A program made the translations under genes and the position numbers. Under the pieces are notes generated by a model that saw nothing but the letters and a program-made list of their open reading frames with translations, searched no databases and was not told the origin of the DNA. DNA of 64,000 bases from Spinacia oleracea (taxonomy: Eukaryota > Streptophyta > Magnoliopsida > Caryophyllales > Amaranthaceae). The DNA lies in contig NC_079488.1 in NCBI RefSeq assembly GCF_020520425.1, positions 20,276,247-20,340,246 on the forward strand. The letters are read 5' to 3'. This document shows positions 47,031 through 58,254 of this stretch, in pieces; the stretch's first letter is position 1; every line of letters starts with the position of its first letter.

Positions 47031-47512
47031 GTGTCGAACAATGTATTTTGATAAAATATTCATTTTCTTTTTATAAAATGTTCAATTTTTTTTCTGGAAT
47101 ATATTTTGTTACTGAGTTTTGTTTTGGAATATACTATGAGTTATTTCTAGTATTATATTCATAATGGAAATGTTCTTTGTACTAATATTCAATTTTTCTA
47201 TCGTAAAATTTTAAATCTACACTCATTTTGGTAAAATATTCAATTCATTTTGGTAAAATATTCAATTCCTTTTTATAAAATGTTCGTTTACTCTGATATA
47301 CTAAGTTTGGTTTAGAAATGTTCAATTAATTCAACTCCTATATTCATAATTTCAATGTTTGAACTTTTGTTCATTTCTTCAGTCCTTTTTAATATTAAAA
47401 CTCATGATAACTGTTTTTATGTTAAATGTTCATTTTGTTTTCATAAAATATTCATTTCTTCAAACTGTATTTTGCTCTGGACAAACATTAGTTATACATT
47501 TATAAAATCTAG

Positions 47513-48086
47513 AGAACAACCAAAAAGGTTAATACTCAAATTTAAGCGAAGACCAACTGAATCCCAGCCAGAGGTTCAGAAAGTATTAAGGTATAAGATA
47601 ATATCAATTTTTTATTAAATTTGAATGATTTTTAATATTATATAATATAATGTGTCCATTAACATCATATTAATAAAAAATACAGTGAAGGAGATGGGAA
47701 TGCATCTACAACTTCTGAGACAGAAGTTCAAAAACCATTGAGGTAATATAATGTCCATTTTTAGCTTTTTGAATGATTTTTTTATTAATTTTATATAAAA
47801 TGATTTGTACGTTTACACCTTACTATTCAAATTACAGTGAAGGAGATGAGAAATCTTCATCAAAATCCCAGCTTGAAGTTACTGAGAAATCTTCATCAAA
47901 ATCCCAACCTGAAGTTCAAAAAACATCAAGGTAAAAAATAATATGAATTTTCAATTTAGTTGAATCGTTCTTAATTTTATATAAAATAGCATGTATATTA
48001 ACAATATATTATTCAAAAAACAGTGAAGTAGATCAAGAAAATCCTTCAAAATCTTTGGTACAAAAAAAGATTGCTACAAAAAATAG
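47513..48086 (+). CDS. Ulp1-like gene exons 5-8: duplicated short phase-2 exons
   Basis: Exons 47513-47590, 47686-47742, 47838-47930 and 48024-48086 all start and end in phase 2. They encode related peptides of the form S-E-G-D...(P)EVQK...R: ESQPEVQKVLR, SEGDGNAS..TEVQKPLR, SEGDEKSSS..PEVQKTSR, SEVDQENPSK. Exon 7 itself contains a doubled EKSSSKSQ unit. This is tandem exon amplification. The encoded region is hydrophilic and probably disordered. Confidence 0.65.
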
Positions 48087-48340
48087 GTACAATTTTGCTT
48101 TTTTTTTACAATTCATTTTTTCTTCTGCATATTTGTTCATAATTGTTTCATTGTTTGTTCATTCATTTGGAATTGTTTGTTCTTTATTTTTTATGGTTTA
48201 TTCTTTATTATTGAACAGCTCTTTCTTTCTTGTTTATTTGTAAGTTTATATTTAAATGATATTGTTCATACGTTTTCATATATATGATCACACTTTTTTT
48301 GGTTTAATTTATTGAATTTTTTTTGTACTTTGTTTATCAG

Positions 48341-49212
48341 GGGCAACATGTTAGTGAAACAACTTTTAGCAAAGAGCATAAAGCAGAACAACAAAAAAAG
48401 GGCTGCAGAAATGGTAGCTGCAGCTGCTGCAAAAGACAGCAAAGAAGCTGAGGAAAGGATAGCTACACCTGCCGTAGCTGCACAAATAGAAGCTGAGAAA
48501 AGGGCACCTGCTGCTGATGCAGAAGCCAAAAGAGTCGCTGAGGAAAAGGCATCTGCAGCTGAGAAAGAAGCCAAAAGACTGGATGAGGAAAAGGCATCTG
48601 CAGCTGATGCAGAAGCCAAAAGAGTGGCTGAGGAAAAGGCATTTGCAGCTGATGCAGAAGCCCGAAGATTGGCTGAGGAAAAGGCATCTGCAGCTGATGC
48701 CCAAAGAGAAGCTGAGCATAAAGAAGCTGAAAACAAGAGGATGAAGGCTAATAAGAAAAAGGAAGAAGAAGATAAAGCTGAAGCAAAGAAGAAGGATATT
48801 GAGGAAAGAAAGAAAGAATATGAAGATAAAATGAGCCAGCTTATTGCTAAAAACAACAAAGAGTTGATAGAGGAAGCGGAAAGGAAACAATCTGAGAGAA
48901 AGGAAAGAGAAGCTGAGAGAAAGAAAAAAGAAGATGATGATGCCACAAAAGCAATTGCCAAGGTGGTTGAAAATATAAATGCTTCAGAGAGTGCAGATCC
49001 AACCAATGGTGGTAATGGCACAAAAAAATGAAGGAAGACAACTGCTAACAAGAAGAAGACCATTCAAAATATAATTATTGATGAAGCACTACAAAAGAAG
49101 TTGCACAACATATCAGATTCATACAATCCGAGAAGAAGTACAAGATCAATGGTGAAAGTGCAACAAAATGTTTGTGCTGAAATAGTTAGAAAAGAAGAAT
49201 TTGATGGAAAAG
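48341..49212 (+). CDS. Ulp1-like gene exon 9: Ala/Glu/Lys coiled coil, with internal TGA
   Basis: The exon continues the phase-2 series (AG + G at 48341) and codes for a long helical, highly charged segment. Four 15-aa units (EAKR.AEEKASAADA type) occupy 48519-48698. The frame reaches TGA at 49029-49031 after NGGNGTKK and is open again to 49212 (RKTTANKKKTIQN..., ending DGK and a GTAAAT donor in phase 1, matching the next exon). The stop therefore looks like a point nonsense mutation rather than the natural end. Confidence 0.6.
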
Positions 49213-49300
49213 GTAAATATTTACATTGTTCAATCTTATTTCAATAAATTTTCAAATATATTATTATGTAAGTTGTACTTAGTATTTGTTATTAATGTAG

Positions 49301-50726
49301 ATGTTTCTGAAGTTACTTCCAAAGTAACAAATACTCCAAAGAAAAGGAAAGGGGTTGAGAAAGAAGTTGAGGATGAGCTTGTGGATGTTGAGATCATAAA
49401 AACAAAAAAGCAAAAAGGTAAATATATATAAAAAAAATGTTAAACAATAATCTAAGATATTTGATAAAATGTTAATATATTAAATACATTGTAATCTTTT
49501 TTACAGGAGTTGAGAAAAAAACATCTGTTAAAGGAAGATTTCTTCCTCTTAGGACTGCAATGAAAAGAAACAAGAAAAATGATACTGAAGAAGTGAGAGA
49601 TGAACAGAAAACATGTTTTACATTTAACATTGTTCAAAGTTTTTTCATGGAATGTTAATTTGGTTATCATAAAATGTTATTTTTGTTTGCATAAAAATTC
49701 TTTCTGTTTTTATCTCAGTTATTCAAAGTTTTTGGTTATATGTTCAAAGTTTTTTTCCATCATGTTCAAAAATTTTCTATATTAAGTTCAAAGTTTTCTG
49801 CATTATGTTCCAAGTTTTTTATCATATGTTCAAAAAACTTTGAACATATGATAAAATAACTTTGAACTTAATAAAATTTAACATTGTTCAAATTTTTTTC
49901 ATGGAATGTTCATTTGGTTATCATAAAATGTTATTTTTGTTTGGATAAAAATTCTTTCTGTTTTTACCTCATGCAGTTATTCAAAGTTTTTGGTTATATG
50001 TTCAAAGTTTTTCTCCATCATGTTCAAAATTTTTCTATATTAATTAGTTCAAAGTTTTCTGCATTATGTTTGAAGTTTTTTATCATATGTTCAAAGTTTT
50101 TGGGTCATATGTTCAAACAATTTTACCATTTTGTTCTATTGATAGGACTTGCAAAAGTCATAGTTAAAGGGAAAAGAAAAATGAAAGAAAGTTTGAAAAA
50201 AAGAAAGGAACAAGAAGAAGAGGTTCAAGAAGAAGAGGAATTAGAGGGAGATGACAAAGAGGAGGAAGAAGAGGATGAAGAGAAAAATGAGGAAGAAGAG
50301 GAAGAAGATGAGGAAGATGAGGAAGACGAAGAATGGGAAGAAGAAGAAGTGAAAGAACAAAAAAAGATGAAAAAGGTATATTTAGTATAATAAAATGTTA
50401 AACATTGTATTACATATTTATCAAAACTTCTTAATTCTATGTTCTTCTCTAACAGAGCAAATAGTACCGGTGAAGGATAGGTTGCTTATGTTCGAAAAAC
50501 AAAGACAAGAAATAGGTAAGACTAAAATTTATTTGTTTTCCATAAGATTAAATATTCTAGGATTGTTATTAAAACTTACTTATATGTGTTCCTTTTCCAG
50601 CATCAAAAAGAACAACACCAAAAGCAAACCTACCTGCTGAAAAGAAAAGAAAGAGGAAAATAACTGATGAGGATTGGGAAGTGAAGGAAGAGAATGAAAA
50701 TGATGATATTCACAATTCAGAAAACG
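49301..50726 (+). CDS. Ulp1-like gene exons 10-14: basic and poly-acidic segments
   Basis: Exons 49301-49417, 49507-about 49592, 50146-50375, 50458-50515 and 50601-50726. They encode nuclear-localisation-like basic clusters (TPKKRKG, EKKRKRKI) and a long Glu/Asp run (50210-50340). Most junctions fit phase 1. The exon starting at 49507 has no good donor in the right phase, and the exon at 50146 is only open if one base precedes it, so a splice lesion or an unseen micro-exon lies between them. Confidence 0.5.
49619..50100 (+). repeat. Tandem duplication of about 255 bp in an intron, with a palindrome at the joint
   Basis: The block starting 'atttaacattgttcaaa' at about 49621 is repeated from about 49878 with about 90% identity. 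Both copies are full of ATGTTCAAAGTTTT words. At the joint (49817-49856) a perfect hairpin TTTTATCATATGTTCAAA / loop AAAC / inverted arm occurs, and it gives an inverted ATGTTCA copy, which is rare in this region. Confidence 0.8.
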
Positions 50727-50811
50727 GTAAAAATAAAAATACTTGAATGAATCTATGTAATTTATTTTTATTCTTATTATTCCTGCATTAATTTTTGGTT
50801 TTGTTAATCAG

Positions 50812-52519
50812 CTTTAATTGTGGAACGGGAGGCTTCCCCTTTGGCGATGAGTACCAAAGAAGTTCCTGCAAGAAAGAAAGCAAAGAAATCAATCGCTATT
50901 TACAAGGAGAGAGTAGAAGAAGAAGAGGAAGAAAAAACTGGTGTTAGAGGAGGACATGGAAAATTCATTACTTTCATTTCCATGATGAATGAACAGAAGA
51001 AGGAGGCCGTTCGGAATATTGGTCTAGGAGCATTGCTAGATTTCCAGCTACCTACTTCATCCCAACAATTTGTTACATGGCTGTGTAACAACTTTGAGGA
51101 AAACAGCCAATATCTTTATCTGCTAAAGAATGAGAAAATTCTGATAGAATTTGAGGACGTGAAAAAGATATATGGCCTTCCTAGCGGTGAAGTAGACATA
51201 GTTGAGGCAAAGTCTGACAAGGCTAGTGAAGAATTTTCTGCATTCATGGCAAGGTAAATGATCTTAAGTCTATACTTTTATTTTTAATATGTTATAGACT
51301 TCAAAAATCTAACTGCATTATGCATGTACTATAAATGTTCTTTTACTTAAAGTTATTTGTTCAATTGTGTATGGCTTAATATACATTGAGAATTTGAAAG
51401 TTTATCTCATACAATTATAATGAGAAAAAGTTTTTTCTGCGTTTATCTCATACAATTATTCATAGTTTTTCCTCCTTATGTTCAAAGTTTTTATCAATTA
51501 TGTTCAAAAAAATTCCTTATTATGTTTAAAGCTTCTCCAATATGTTCAAAGCTTTTCTCCATTATGTTCAAAGTTTTTTACCTTTATGTTCAAAGTTTTT
51601 AGTCATATGTTCAAAAGTGTTTTCCTTAATTAAATTTTGTTCATTAACAAAAACAGATGGAAGAAGACATTAATACATGAAAAGTGGAATCCTAATTAAA
51701 TTTTGTTCATATTTAATGAAATTTTGTTTTTCTTAATTAAATTTTGTTCATATGTCTATGCTTGTTCTTTTTCTATAACCCTGATTCATATAATTGTTCA
51801 TAATTGTTCATAGTTGTTGTTGCGTTTGTTCTTTCATTTTATATTGGTTGTTCTTTCTATTTGGGAATGTTTATCTTAATTAGATTTTGTTCATTAAAAA
51901 AACAGGTTGAAAAAGATCTTTATAGATTCAAAGTGGAATCCTCTTGGGAATAAGGTCCCATCAGTTCAGAAAATTTTGAAGTACTACAGTCGAGAAGACC
52001 AAATTGAGGCTGGACCGGATGCAAATTTCATTACAAGCTTCTTGGTGGTGACTGTCAACACGTTGATCAAGAGCACATTGTCAAACCAAGCATACTTCAA
52101 ATTTTTGTTCTCAATGATGAATTATGAGCAGATCCGGAACTTGAACTGGTGCAAGTATGTGTGGGAGGCACTGCTCTCAACTACTGCACAGATAAAAAAA
52201 AACCTGAAACAAAAGGACAAAGCAACATTTTTCACAGGACCATTGCCGTTGTTGACGGTAACATCATTTACACCTTCTAAATTTATGATTTTAATGTACT
52301 TGATCAATCATAGGGTTTTTCTAACACTTATACTTTGTATGTCAAATTTTCTATTTTGACAGAGTTCAAAGAATGAACTTTTTTCCTCCAAGACGAATTC
52401 CACTTGTATCCTGCTGGACAAAGGAAATAGGACACAAACGGAATAAATTGGAGGAAAGTGGCTTTGGATTGGGGAAGGTGTTACCCAAAATCAATATTGA
52501 AGAAAAACAAACTCGCAAG
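50812..52519 (+). CDS. Ulp1-like gene exons 15-17: plant-mobile-domain-like region
   Basis: Exons 50812-51253, 51906-52257 and about 52363-52519. They encode SQQFVTWLCNNFEENSQYLY, IEFEDVKKIYGLPSGEVDI, FTGPLPLLT and PLVSCWTKEIG, which resemble the N-terminal region (DUF1985/plant-mobile-domain-like) that precedes the protease in plant Ulp1 transposon genes. The 15/16 junction fits in phase 2. The 16/17 junction does not keep the meaningful frame with any AG I can see, which suggests a damaged splice site. Confidence 0.55.
51650..51720 (+). repeat. Decayed duplicate of the start of exon 16
   Basis: An intron-acceptor plus exon start ('aacag' then TGGAAGAAGACATTAATACA..GTGGAATCCT) precedes the used exon at 51906 by about 250 bp and codes for WKKTLIHEKWNPN before a stop. 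The used copy reads LKKIFIDSKWNP. It is a partial tandem duplication. Confidence 0.7.
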
Positions 52520-52840
52520 GTATTACTAAATACATCACATTCTAATAGATTAAAGTTAATTCTTCTGCAAAATATAAATATGTGTAATATTAATCTTATG
52601 TTCCTTCCTTTAATATGTTAAATAATATTTTTAGAACATATATAAATAAATGTTCATAACCCTTTGCTTAAATGTTCTTTATTTTTGCATATAATGTTCA
52701 TACCTCTCTAAGAAATATAATAACATAATGAAGAATTAGTGCATTATATAGTAATAAAATGTTCAAACCTCTTTAGTTATTTATTCAAACTGTATCAATA
52801 AATGATAAAAATAAGTGTTCAAGCCTCTTTACTTATATAT

Positions 52841-54271
52841 TGAAGGAAATAATGCCCTTGGTCCAAGTATGCATTCAATGTTAAGTCTAATAAATGCGGT
52901 TCAGTATTAATTAACAAGTTAATAATTCAGTGAGATCAAGTGAGCTGAATGCCTAGCTAGAGCCGCTTCACTTCAAGTGGAATTAATGATATTAATCCAC
53001 AGCTTACTCTTGACTGAACCCGTAGGGTCACACAAATAGTATGTAAACGGGTCAAGTATTTAATGGCATTAAATACTCTATCTATGGATATTCGGAATCG
53101 ACGGATCTTGGTTTCAGTGGGAGCTGAGATCGTCACTAGCAAGTGAATACTCCGGAAACGACGATATTGCCGGAAACGGAAATATGGATCGTATCGGAAA
53201 TATAAATATTATCCAAGTCGTAGATGTTGCCGGAAACGGAAACATTGTACGTATCGGAAAATATTATCGGAAATAGAAATATTGCCGGAATCGGAAATAT
53301 TGCCGGAATCGGAAATATTGCCGGAAACGGAAATATTGTCAGAATCAGAAATATTGCCGGAAACGGAAATATTGTCAGAATCGGAAATATTATCGGAATC
53401 GGAAAATAATTCCGGAAACGGAAATATTAAATATTTGTTCGAAACGGAAATTAATTCCGGAATCGGAAATATTAAATATTGTTTGTATCGAAAATGAATT
53501 CCGGAATCGGGAATTTAATCGGAAGCGTATCGTACGAATTAGCATCGGACGAGGCCCGCTAGACGAAGGCCCAGCACGAAGCCAGACCATCCCCCAGCGA
53601 GCCACACGCACCATCGCACGCCAAGCCTCGACCAGGCCCAGCGCAAGGCCAGGCCCAACCAAGGCCAAGGGCGCGCGCGCGAGAGCACATCAGCAGTGGG
53701 CCGAGCGCTGTGCGCCTAGCGTGGGCCGCAAGGCTTGCGCGGGTGTACGGTGCTCGTGCAATGCTCGTGCGCGAATCCTAAAGCAATCGGGATTCGAAAT
53801 ATGATTAAATCCTAAAACTATTAGATAATGATTATTTAATAGAGTTCTAGCAGGATTCTAATTAAAATAATTAATATCCTAATAGGATTATAATTCCTTT
53901 CCATACCTCTATAAATAAGTGCCTAGGGTCATAATTTATAGAGACAATTGAAGTATTCAAAGGGTAAGTTTTTGAAAGAAAAATCAGCCATACACTTGCA
54001 AACACAATAGCCGAAATTCCTAGTAACCTTAAGGGCGATTCTAGTTGGTCTAACTTGAGGCGGATCCGGACGTACTGTGGACTATCTACGGAGGGACGAC
54101 ATTTGGAGTCCTAAAGACTTGTTCTTGTTCGGTTCGGGCGCAGCTAGGGAGGGCACGCTACAAAGTGTATGCTCCTAAATTATGCTAAATGATTATGTGT
54201 AAATAATATGTTTCCTGGCATTAAGGTTTTCCGCATGATTTTTGTTTTGTCATATGTATCATAACCTAACA
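52841..54271 (+). mobile_element. Solo LTR (1431 bp) with TSD TATAT
   Basis: The LTR starts TGAAGGAAATAATG and ends ATAACCTAACA, with TATAT directly on both sides (52836-52840 and 54272-54276). No internal domain follows. It resembles an LTR family I remember from spinach. A tract of GGAAATATTGCCGGAATC-type units occupies about 53150-53490 and a GC-rich stretch follows (53540-53780). A CTATAAATAAG promoter box is near 53909. It sits in an intron of the Ulp1-like gene. Confidence 0.9.
53150..53490 (+). repeat. 18-bp tandem repeat tract inside the solo LTR
   Basis: About a dozen variants of GGAAATATTGCCGGAA(A/T)C, some shortened. The open frames across it are artefacts of a period divisible by three. 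Confidence 0.85.
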
Positions 54272-54403
54272 TATATTGTGTATGTACACAAGTGTCATTC
54301 AGTATATATAGTTGTTCATACTTTTACTTCTAAAAGATCAAACTGAAACACCTAAAAGTTTACTATTCCCTAATGTATGTCAATTGGTTTTAAAACACAT
54401 GAG

Positions 54404-55427
54404 TTCATAGATGAGTTTGTGGGTATAATTCAAGTTGTTGGTGACAATTTGTCAAAGCTTTCTGATTCACTGAAGAAGGTGCAAGAATTCTTCCCAGGAA
54501 ATGAGTTGGTATCTAAAGTGGAAGAGTTCTTGTCAAAAATGGAAAAAGAACCATCATTAAGCCAAGATGAGTGGTCTGATGACTTCATTAAGGCTCTATT
54601 GGAGAAAGAAAAAGAGTTGTTGGATGCAATTAATCTGGAGAAAAAGAAAGCACAAAAGGATAAGCAGAGATATGAGTATAATATCAAGAATGCATTCGAC
54701 TTGGGACTTTCATCATCACCGATGGTAGATGATGACAAGTTGAAAGGTGAGAAAGCTGGTACATCCACCTCTACGCCAAGTTTTTCACTGGAAGAAATAG
54801 ATGAATCTTTGGCTTCTGCTATGCTGAATCTAAAACAAAGAAGGGAGGAAGAGAAAAAAGAAAATGAAATTGCAAAAGCTAAGAAAATGATGCAAGCAGA
54901 ATCAGAAGTGAGTGAACCAGCTTTAGAAGAACCAAAAACAACAGTGGAGCAGATTGTTGTACAACCAGAGGAGATTGTGAGCTTGGATGCAGCTACAGTG
55001 GAGACTGAGTTGCATGTATCAGAAATGATGCCTGCAACTAATGTAATTCAAGAGGAGCCTGCACCAGAAGTGAGAAGTGAAAAGGATCCTGCACCACAAG
55101 TGATTGAGAAGAAGGTTACACCAGATGGGGTTGAGGAGCAGCCTGCAACAAATAAGACAAATGAAAATGCTGAACCACAAGTGCTTGAGAATAAGGTTGC
55201 ACCACAAATGGTTGAGGAGCCAGCAGAACCTCATACTCCTACACAGGCGCAGGTGCAACAAGCAGTGGAAGCTGAACTATCTATTGGTGTTGAACAATCT
55301 TCTCTTTCTTCACCAAAAACTCCATTGAATGAAGTCTCAATATCAACATTAATTTCAAGCACAAAAACAGATTTGAAATTGGACGAAATTTTTGAAGACA
55401 AAGGAGAAAAAAAGATGAAGAAGAAGG
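54404..55427 (+). CDS. Ulp1-like gene exon 18: charged linker exon
   Basis: A 1024-nt exon starting FIDEFVGIIQVVGDN (acceptor AG at 54402-54403, phase 0) and ending KKMKKKG with a GGTAAAT donor (phase 1). Residues 1-100 look helical. The segment KDKQRYEYNIKNAFDLGLSS is closely related to the last exon of the minus-strand FAR1 gene. The second half has repeated (A/E)P.V.E/PQV.E units. No enzymatic domain. Confidence 0.65.
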
Positions 55428-55437
55428 GTAAATTTTA

Positions 55438-55930
55438 ACTGTATTTAGACTGAATTTGTATTTGTGAAACTTTGGTTATATTATGAAAACTATTTTAAAG
55501 ACATAATAATGTTTTGGTTATTTAAAATGTCATGATTTAATTTTTTAATCTTTTTGTTTTTCGTTAATATTCATTCTTTTTATACGTTTTGTTCAAACGT
55601 GTTAAATACGTTCATACTCTTCTATTTTTTGTTCTTTCTTTTTCAAACTTGTTAAATTCTTGGATCATTCTTCTGGAATGTTATGTTCTTTCTTTTTGTA
55701 CTTTTGGTTCATTCTTTTACTTTATATGTTCATATTTTAAAATTTTTTGTTCTTTCTTGTTCAAACCGGTTAACTTCTTGGTTCTTCTTCTGGAATTTTA
55801 TATTCTTTCTTGTTGAATTTTTTATCTCTTTATTTATCTTATATGTTCATACTCTTAATCTTATATGTTCATACTCTTAATCTTATATGTTCATTTTTAT
55901 AATTATGTTGATTTTTTGTTAAATTTTTAG
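55438..55930 (+). repeat. Intron with TTCTTTCTT / TGTTCATA words
   Basis: This intron is T-rich with repeated GTTCATTCTTTT, TGTTCTTTCTT and ATATGTTCATACTCTTAATC units, the last in two or more tandem copies near 55840-55890. Confidence 0.6.
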
Positions 55931-55939
55931 TATATACAG

Positions 55940-57552
55940 AAATGAGAAAGGTGACAAAGGAAAAAGACCCCAAAGGATTCACAAACTACAGGCTGCCTTC
56001 TCTTCTCCATATTTGGTCAAGTATCGAGACTTGTTCAAAAATCTGGACACAATGCATCAAAGCCTAGCAGATTATGTCTTAAGTGGTCAGGACAACATGT
56101 ATTTTCTTTAATTTCACGTAAAAATAATTTAAAATTTAAATTCTTATACTTTCTCCTAATTTACTTCCTGTTTGTAGTGAGGTTCTTTATTATGATGGAT
56201 ATAACTACATCAATAGAGAGGACATGAAAACACTGGTTGATGAAGCGGAAGTGGTTGACTGTGTGATTGATTCATGGTCAAAGTATTTAAATGCAAAGGG
56301 CCATAAAGATAAACTCTTCCTTTCAACAGTTCCATATGTAAGTATAATAATTGATGTTATTTAAAATGTTCATTTTGTTTATATAAAATGATCATTTTCT
56401 TAAAAAGAATGTTCAATATTAAAACAACTAATGTTTAATATATTTAAATAGAATGTTCATAATTACAATACATAATGTTCAAAATTTTGAAATGGAATAT
56501 TCATTATTGAAATAATTAATGTTCAACAAAATTAAGATAACAAGTACGAATGATTAAATTGAAATGTTCATCATCATTGTAATTAATTTTACATATCTTT
56601 ATAATTGAATGTTCATTATCTTTAAATGCAGCATATAATGTGCACAAACAAGGTATGTCCAGCAGGATCCTCCTACGAAAAAAGGCTTGATGATTTTAAA
56701 AGCAGGATTAACGAAGAACTGGATAACTATAATTTCAAAAACATTCATCAATTTAAACAGGTAAACCTATATAACTTCTAAACCATTCCAAAAACTTTAA
56801 TGTTCATTTTAATGTATATAATTATTCATTGTTTTAACTTAAATAATTACCTCTTTTTCAGATATTCATCCCCGTTCTTGCTGCAAAACACTTCTATCTC
56901 CTAGTCATCAACCATTACACTAAAACTGTGGATGTAATTGACAACAGGCCTCTACCAAGAAATGTAAAATTTGAAGCTAAATACGAGGGCCACCCAGAAG
57001 TTGTGGTAAGAAATAAATCATTCTTAAATGTATATTTGTAAAATCAAAGATATTTATCTTACTATTATGAACATAAATTCCAGATGGATGCTTTTGCAAA
57101 ATATATGGGCACATTTGGTTATGAGATAGAACCAATGCAAAAGTATGAAATGAATTTTCTCAAGATGAAATGGAGAAGCATGAAAGACTATACAAACTGC
57201 GGTGTGTATGTCATGAAGCACATGGAGACCTATACTGGTGATCCAGAACATGAATGGATCTGTGACTTGAAGGCAAATGATGTAAGTTGAATTTTGTTCA
57301 TTCTTCTTTTGTATTTTGTTCATTTATTTTTATTGTTTTGCTCTTTTCTGTTTTATTGTTCTCTCTGTTGAATTTCTTTTATATTCCTCATTTTATAATT
57401 TAGTATTTGGATTTTATAAAACATTTTTAATTTTTTTTTTAATTTATGATATACAGACAAATCAAATAAGGAAGCTTCGTGTCACTTTCTGTGGTCTCCT
57501 AATGCTTTCAAAGCAAAATGAAAAGCATGAGTCAAACATAAATGAAGCATGA
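55940..57552 (+). CDS. Ulp1-like gene exons 19-24: C48 cysteine-protease domain
   Basis: Exons 55940-56098, 56178-56337, 56632-56760, 56862-57005, 57084-57281 and 57457-57552. From exon 20 on every junction fits. The domain reads VVDCVIDSWSKYL (helix before the core), then IFIPVLAAKHFYLLVINHYT with the catalytic His, VDVIDNRPL with the Asp, and DYTNCGVYVMKHMETY with the catalytic Cys. This is the deSUMOylase fold of Ulp1/SENP proteases, which cleave SUMO precursors or conjugates. The stop is TGA at 57550. Exon 19 (KRPQRIHKLQAAFSSPYLVK) needs a different phase from the one exon 18 supplies. The protease core itself looks undamaged. Confidence 0.82.
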
Positions 57553-58254
57553 AGGAGTTAATGAAAAATTAAGCAGTTGTAAGAAGGTTAACAAACAAAA
57601 ATAGATTTTTAGTACAATGTAAAGTAAATATTTTGGTATTTTGGTGGTTTGTTAAAAAACATATAACTTGGTGTTCATTTCTTTTATGTTTAATATTCAG
57701 TTTCCTTTGCAGTATTAAATCAAATGCACAAAAAAATTTGCAACTCAATAATGCATACAAAATAAATATTTATTAACTGCTTGATTTTATGAAAGTTATA
57801 TATAATGATTAATATCGTTAAACAATGTTCATTGTAAAAATAGGTAATAATCAATATGATTCATAGAACGTTCAATTATTAAATTACTAATATTCATTGT
57901 ATTTCAATAAAATGTTCATTTCTAAAATACTTAATGCTCAAAATTTTCATATAGAATATTCACTTTGAAATACGTATTGTTCAAAATCTTTAAACAGAAA
58001 ACACATTGACAAATACGTATTGTTCAATATCAAGTGGAAACAAAAGTAGATAATGTTGAATATATTTGACTAAAATGTTCATAAACTTCAGAAGGATGTA
58101 TTAAAAAAAATAAAAAAAATTCAAACATAAAATATTATGAAAAATAGTGATGTTCAAAATGTTTGACCTCAATGATCATTCTATTAAAACTAAATGTTCA
58201 AACACAAAAAGATTCAGTACAGATAAATGCACGTACAAATTTTCAACTCAATAA
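57553..58254. repeat. Spacer between convergent Ulp1 and FAR1 genes, ATGTTCA-rich
   Basis: About 700 bp of AT-rich sequence between the two stop codons. ATGTTCATT/ATATTCA words from about 57880 on keep the same strand as elsewhere. No gene. Confidence 0.65.

Larger units (their letters stand above)
22934..57552 (+). pseudogene. MULE-borne Ulp1/C48 SUMO-protease-like gene, interrupted and probably disabled
   Basis: About 24 exons can be followed: four at 22934-23560, the rest from 47513 to the stop at 57552. The C-terminus is a C48/Ulp1 cysteine-protease domain with the His-Asp-Cys order intact. Plant Mutator elements carrying such genes are known (Kaonashi/KI in Arabidopsis, CUMULE in melon). 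Intron 4 holds the 22.8-kb insertion 24200-47030, and another intron holds the solo LTR 52841-54271. Lesions: an in-frame TGA at 49029-49031 with the same frame open on both sides; no splice phase that joins the exon at 49507 to the one at 50146 without a stop; phase conflicts before 52363 and before 55940. Each conflict could instead reflect my exon choice, but the TGA is plain. Best reading: a recently decayed or non-autonomous copy. Confidence 0.72.

Noticed and set aside
48266-49063. 265-codon minus-strand frame opposite exon 9 of the Ulp1-like gene
   Set aside because: Antisense of an Ala/Glu/Lys repeat, which automatically lacks stops; Phe/Ser-rich with no motif.
53159-53490. CRISPR-like regular repeat
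   Set aside because: The units are contiguous LTR tandem repeats with no spacers, in a plant genome.
53224-53668. Repeat-encoded frames in the solo LTR
   Set aside because: They come from an 18-bp repeat, a multiple of three, inside a non-coding LTR.
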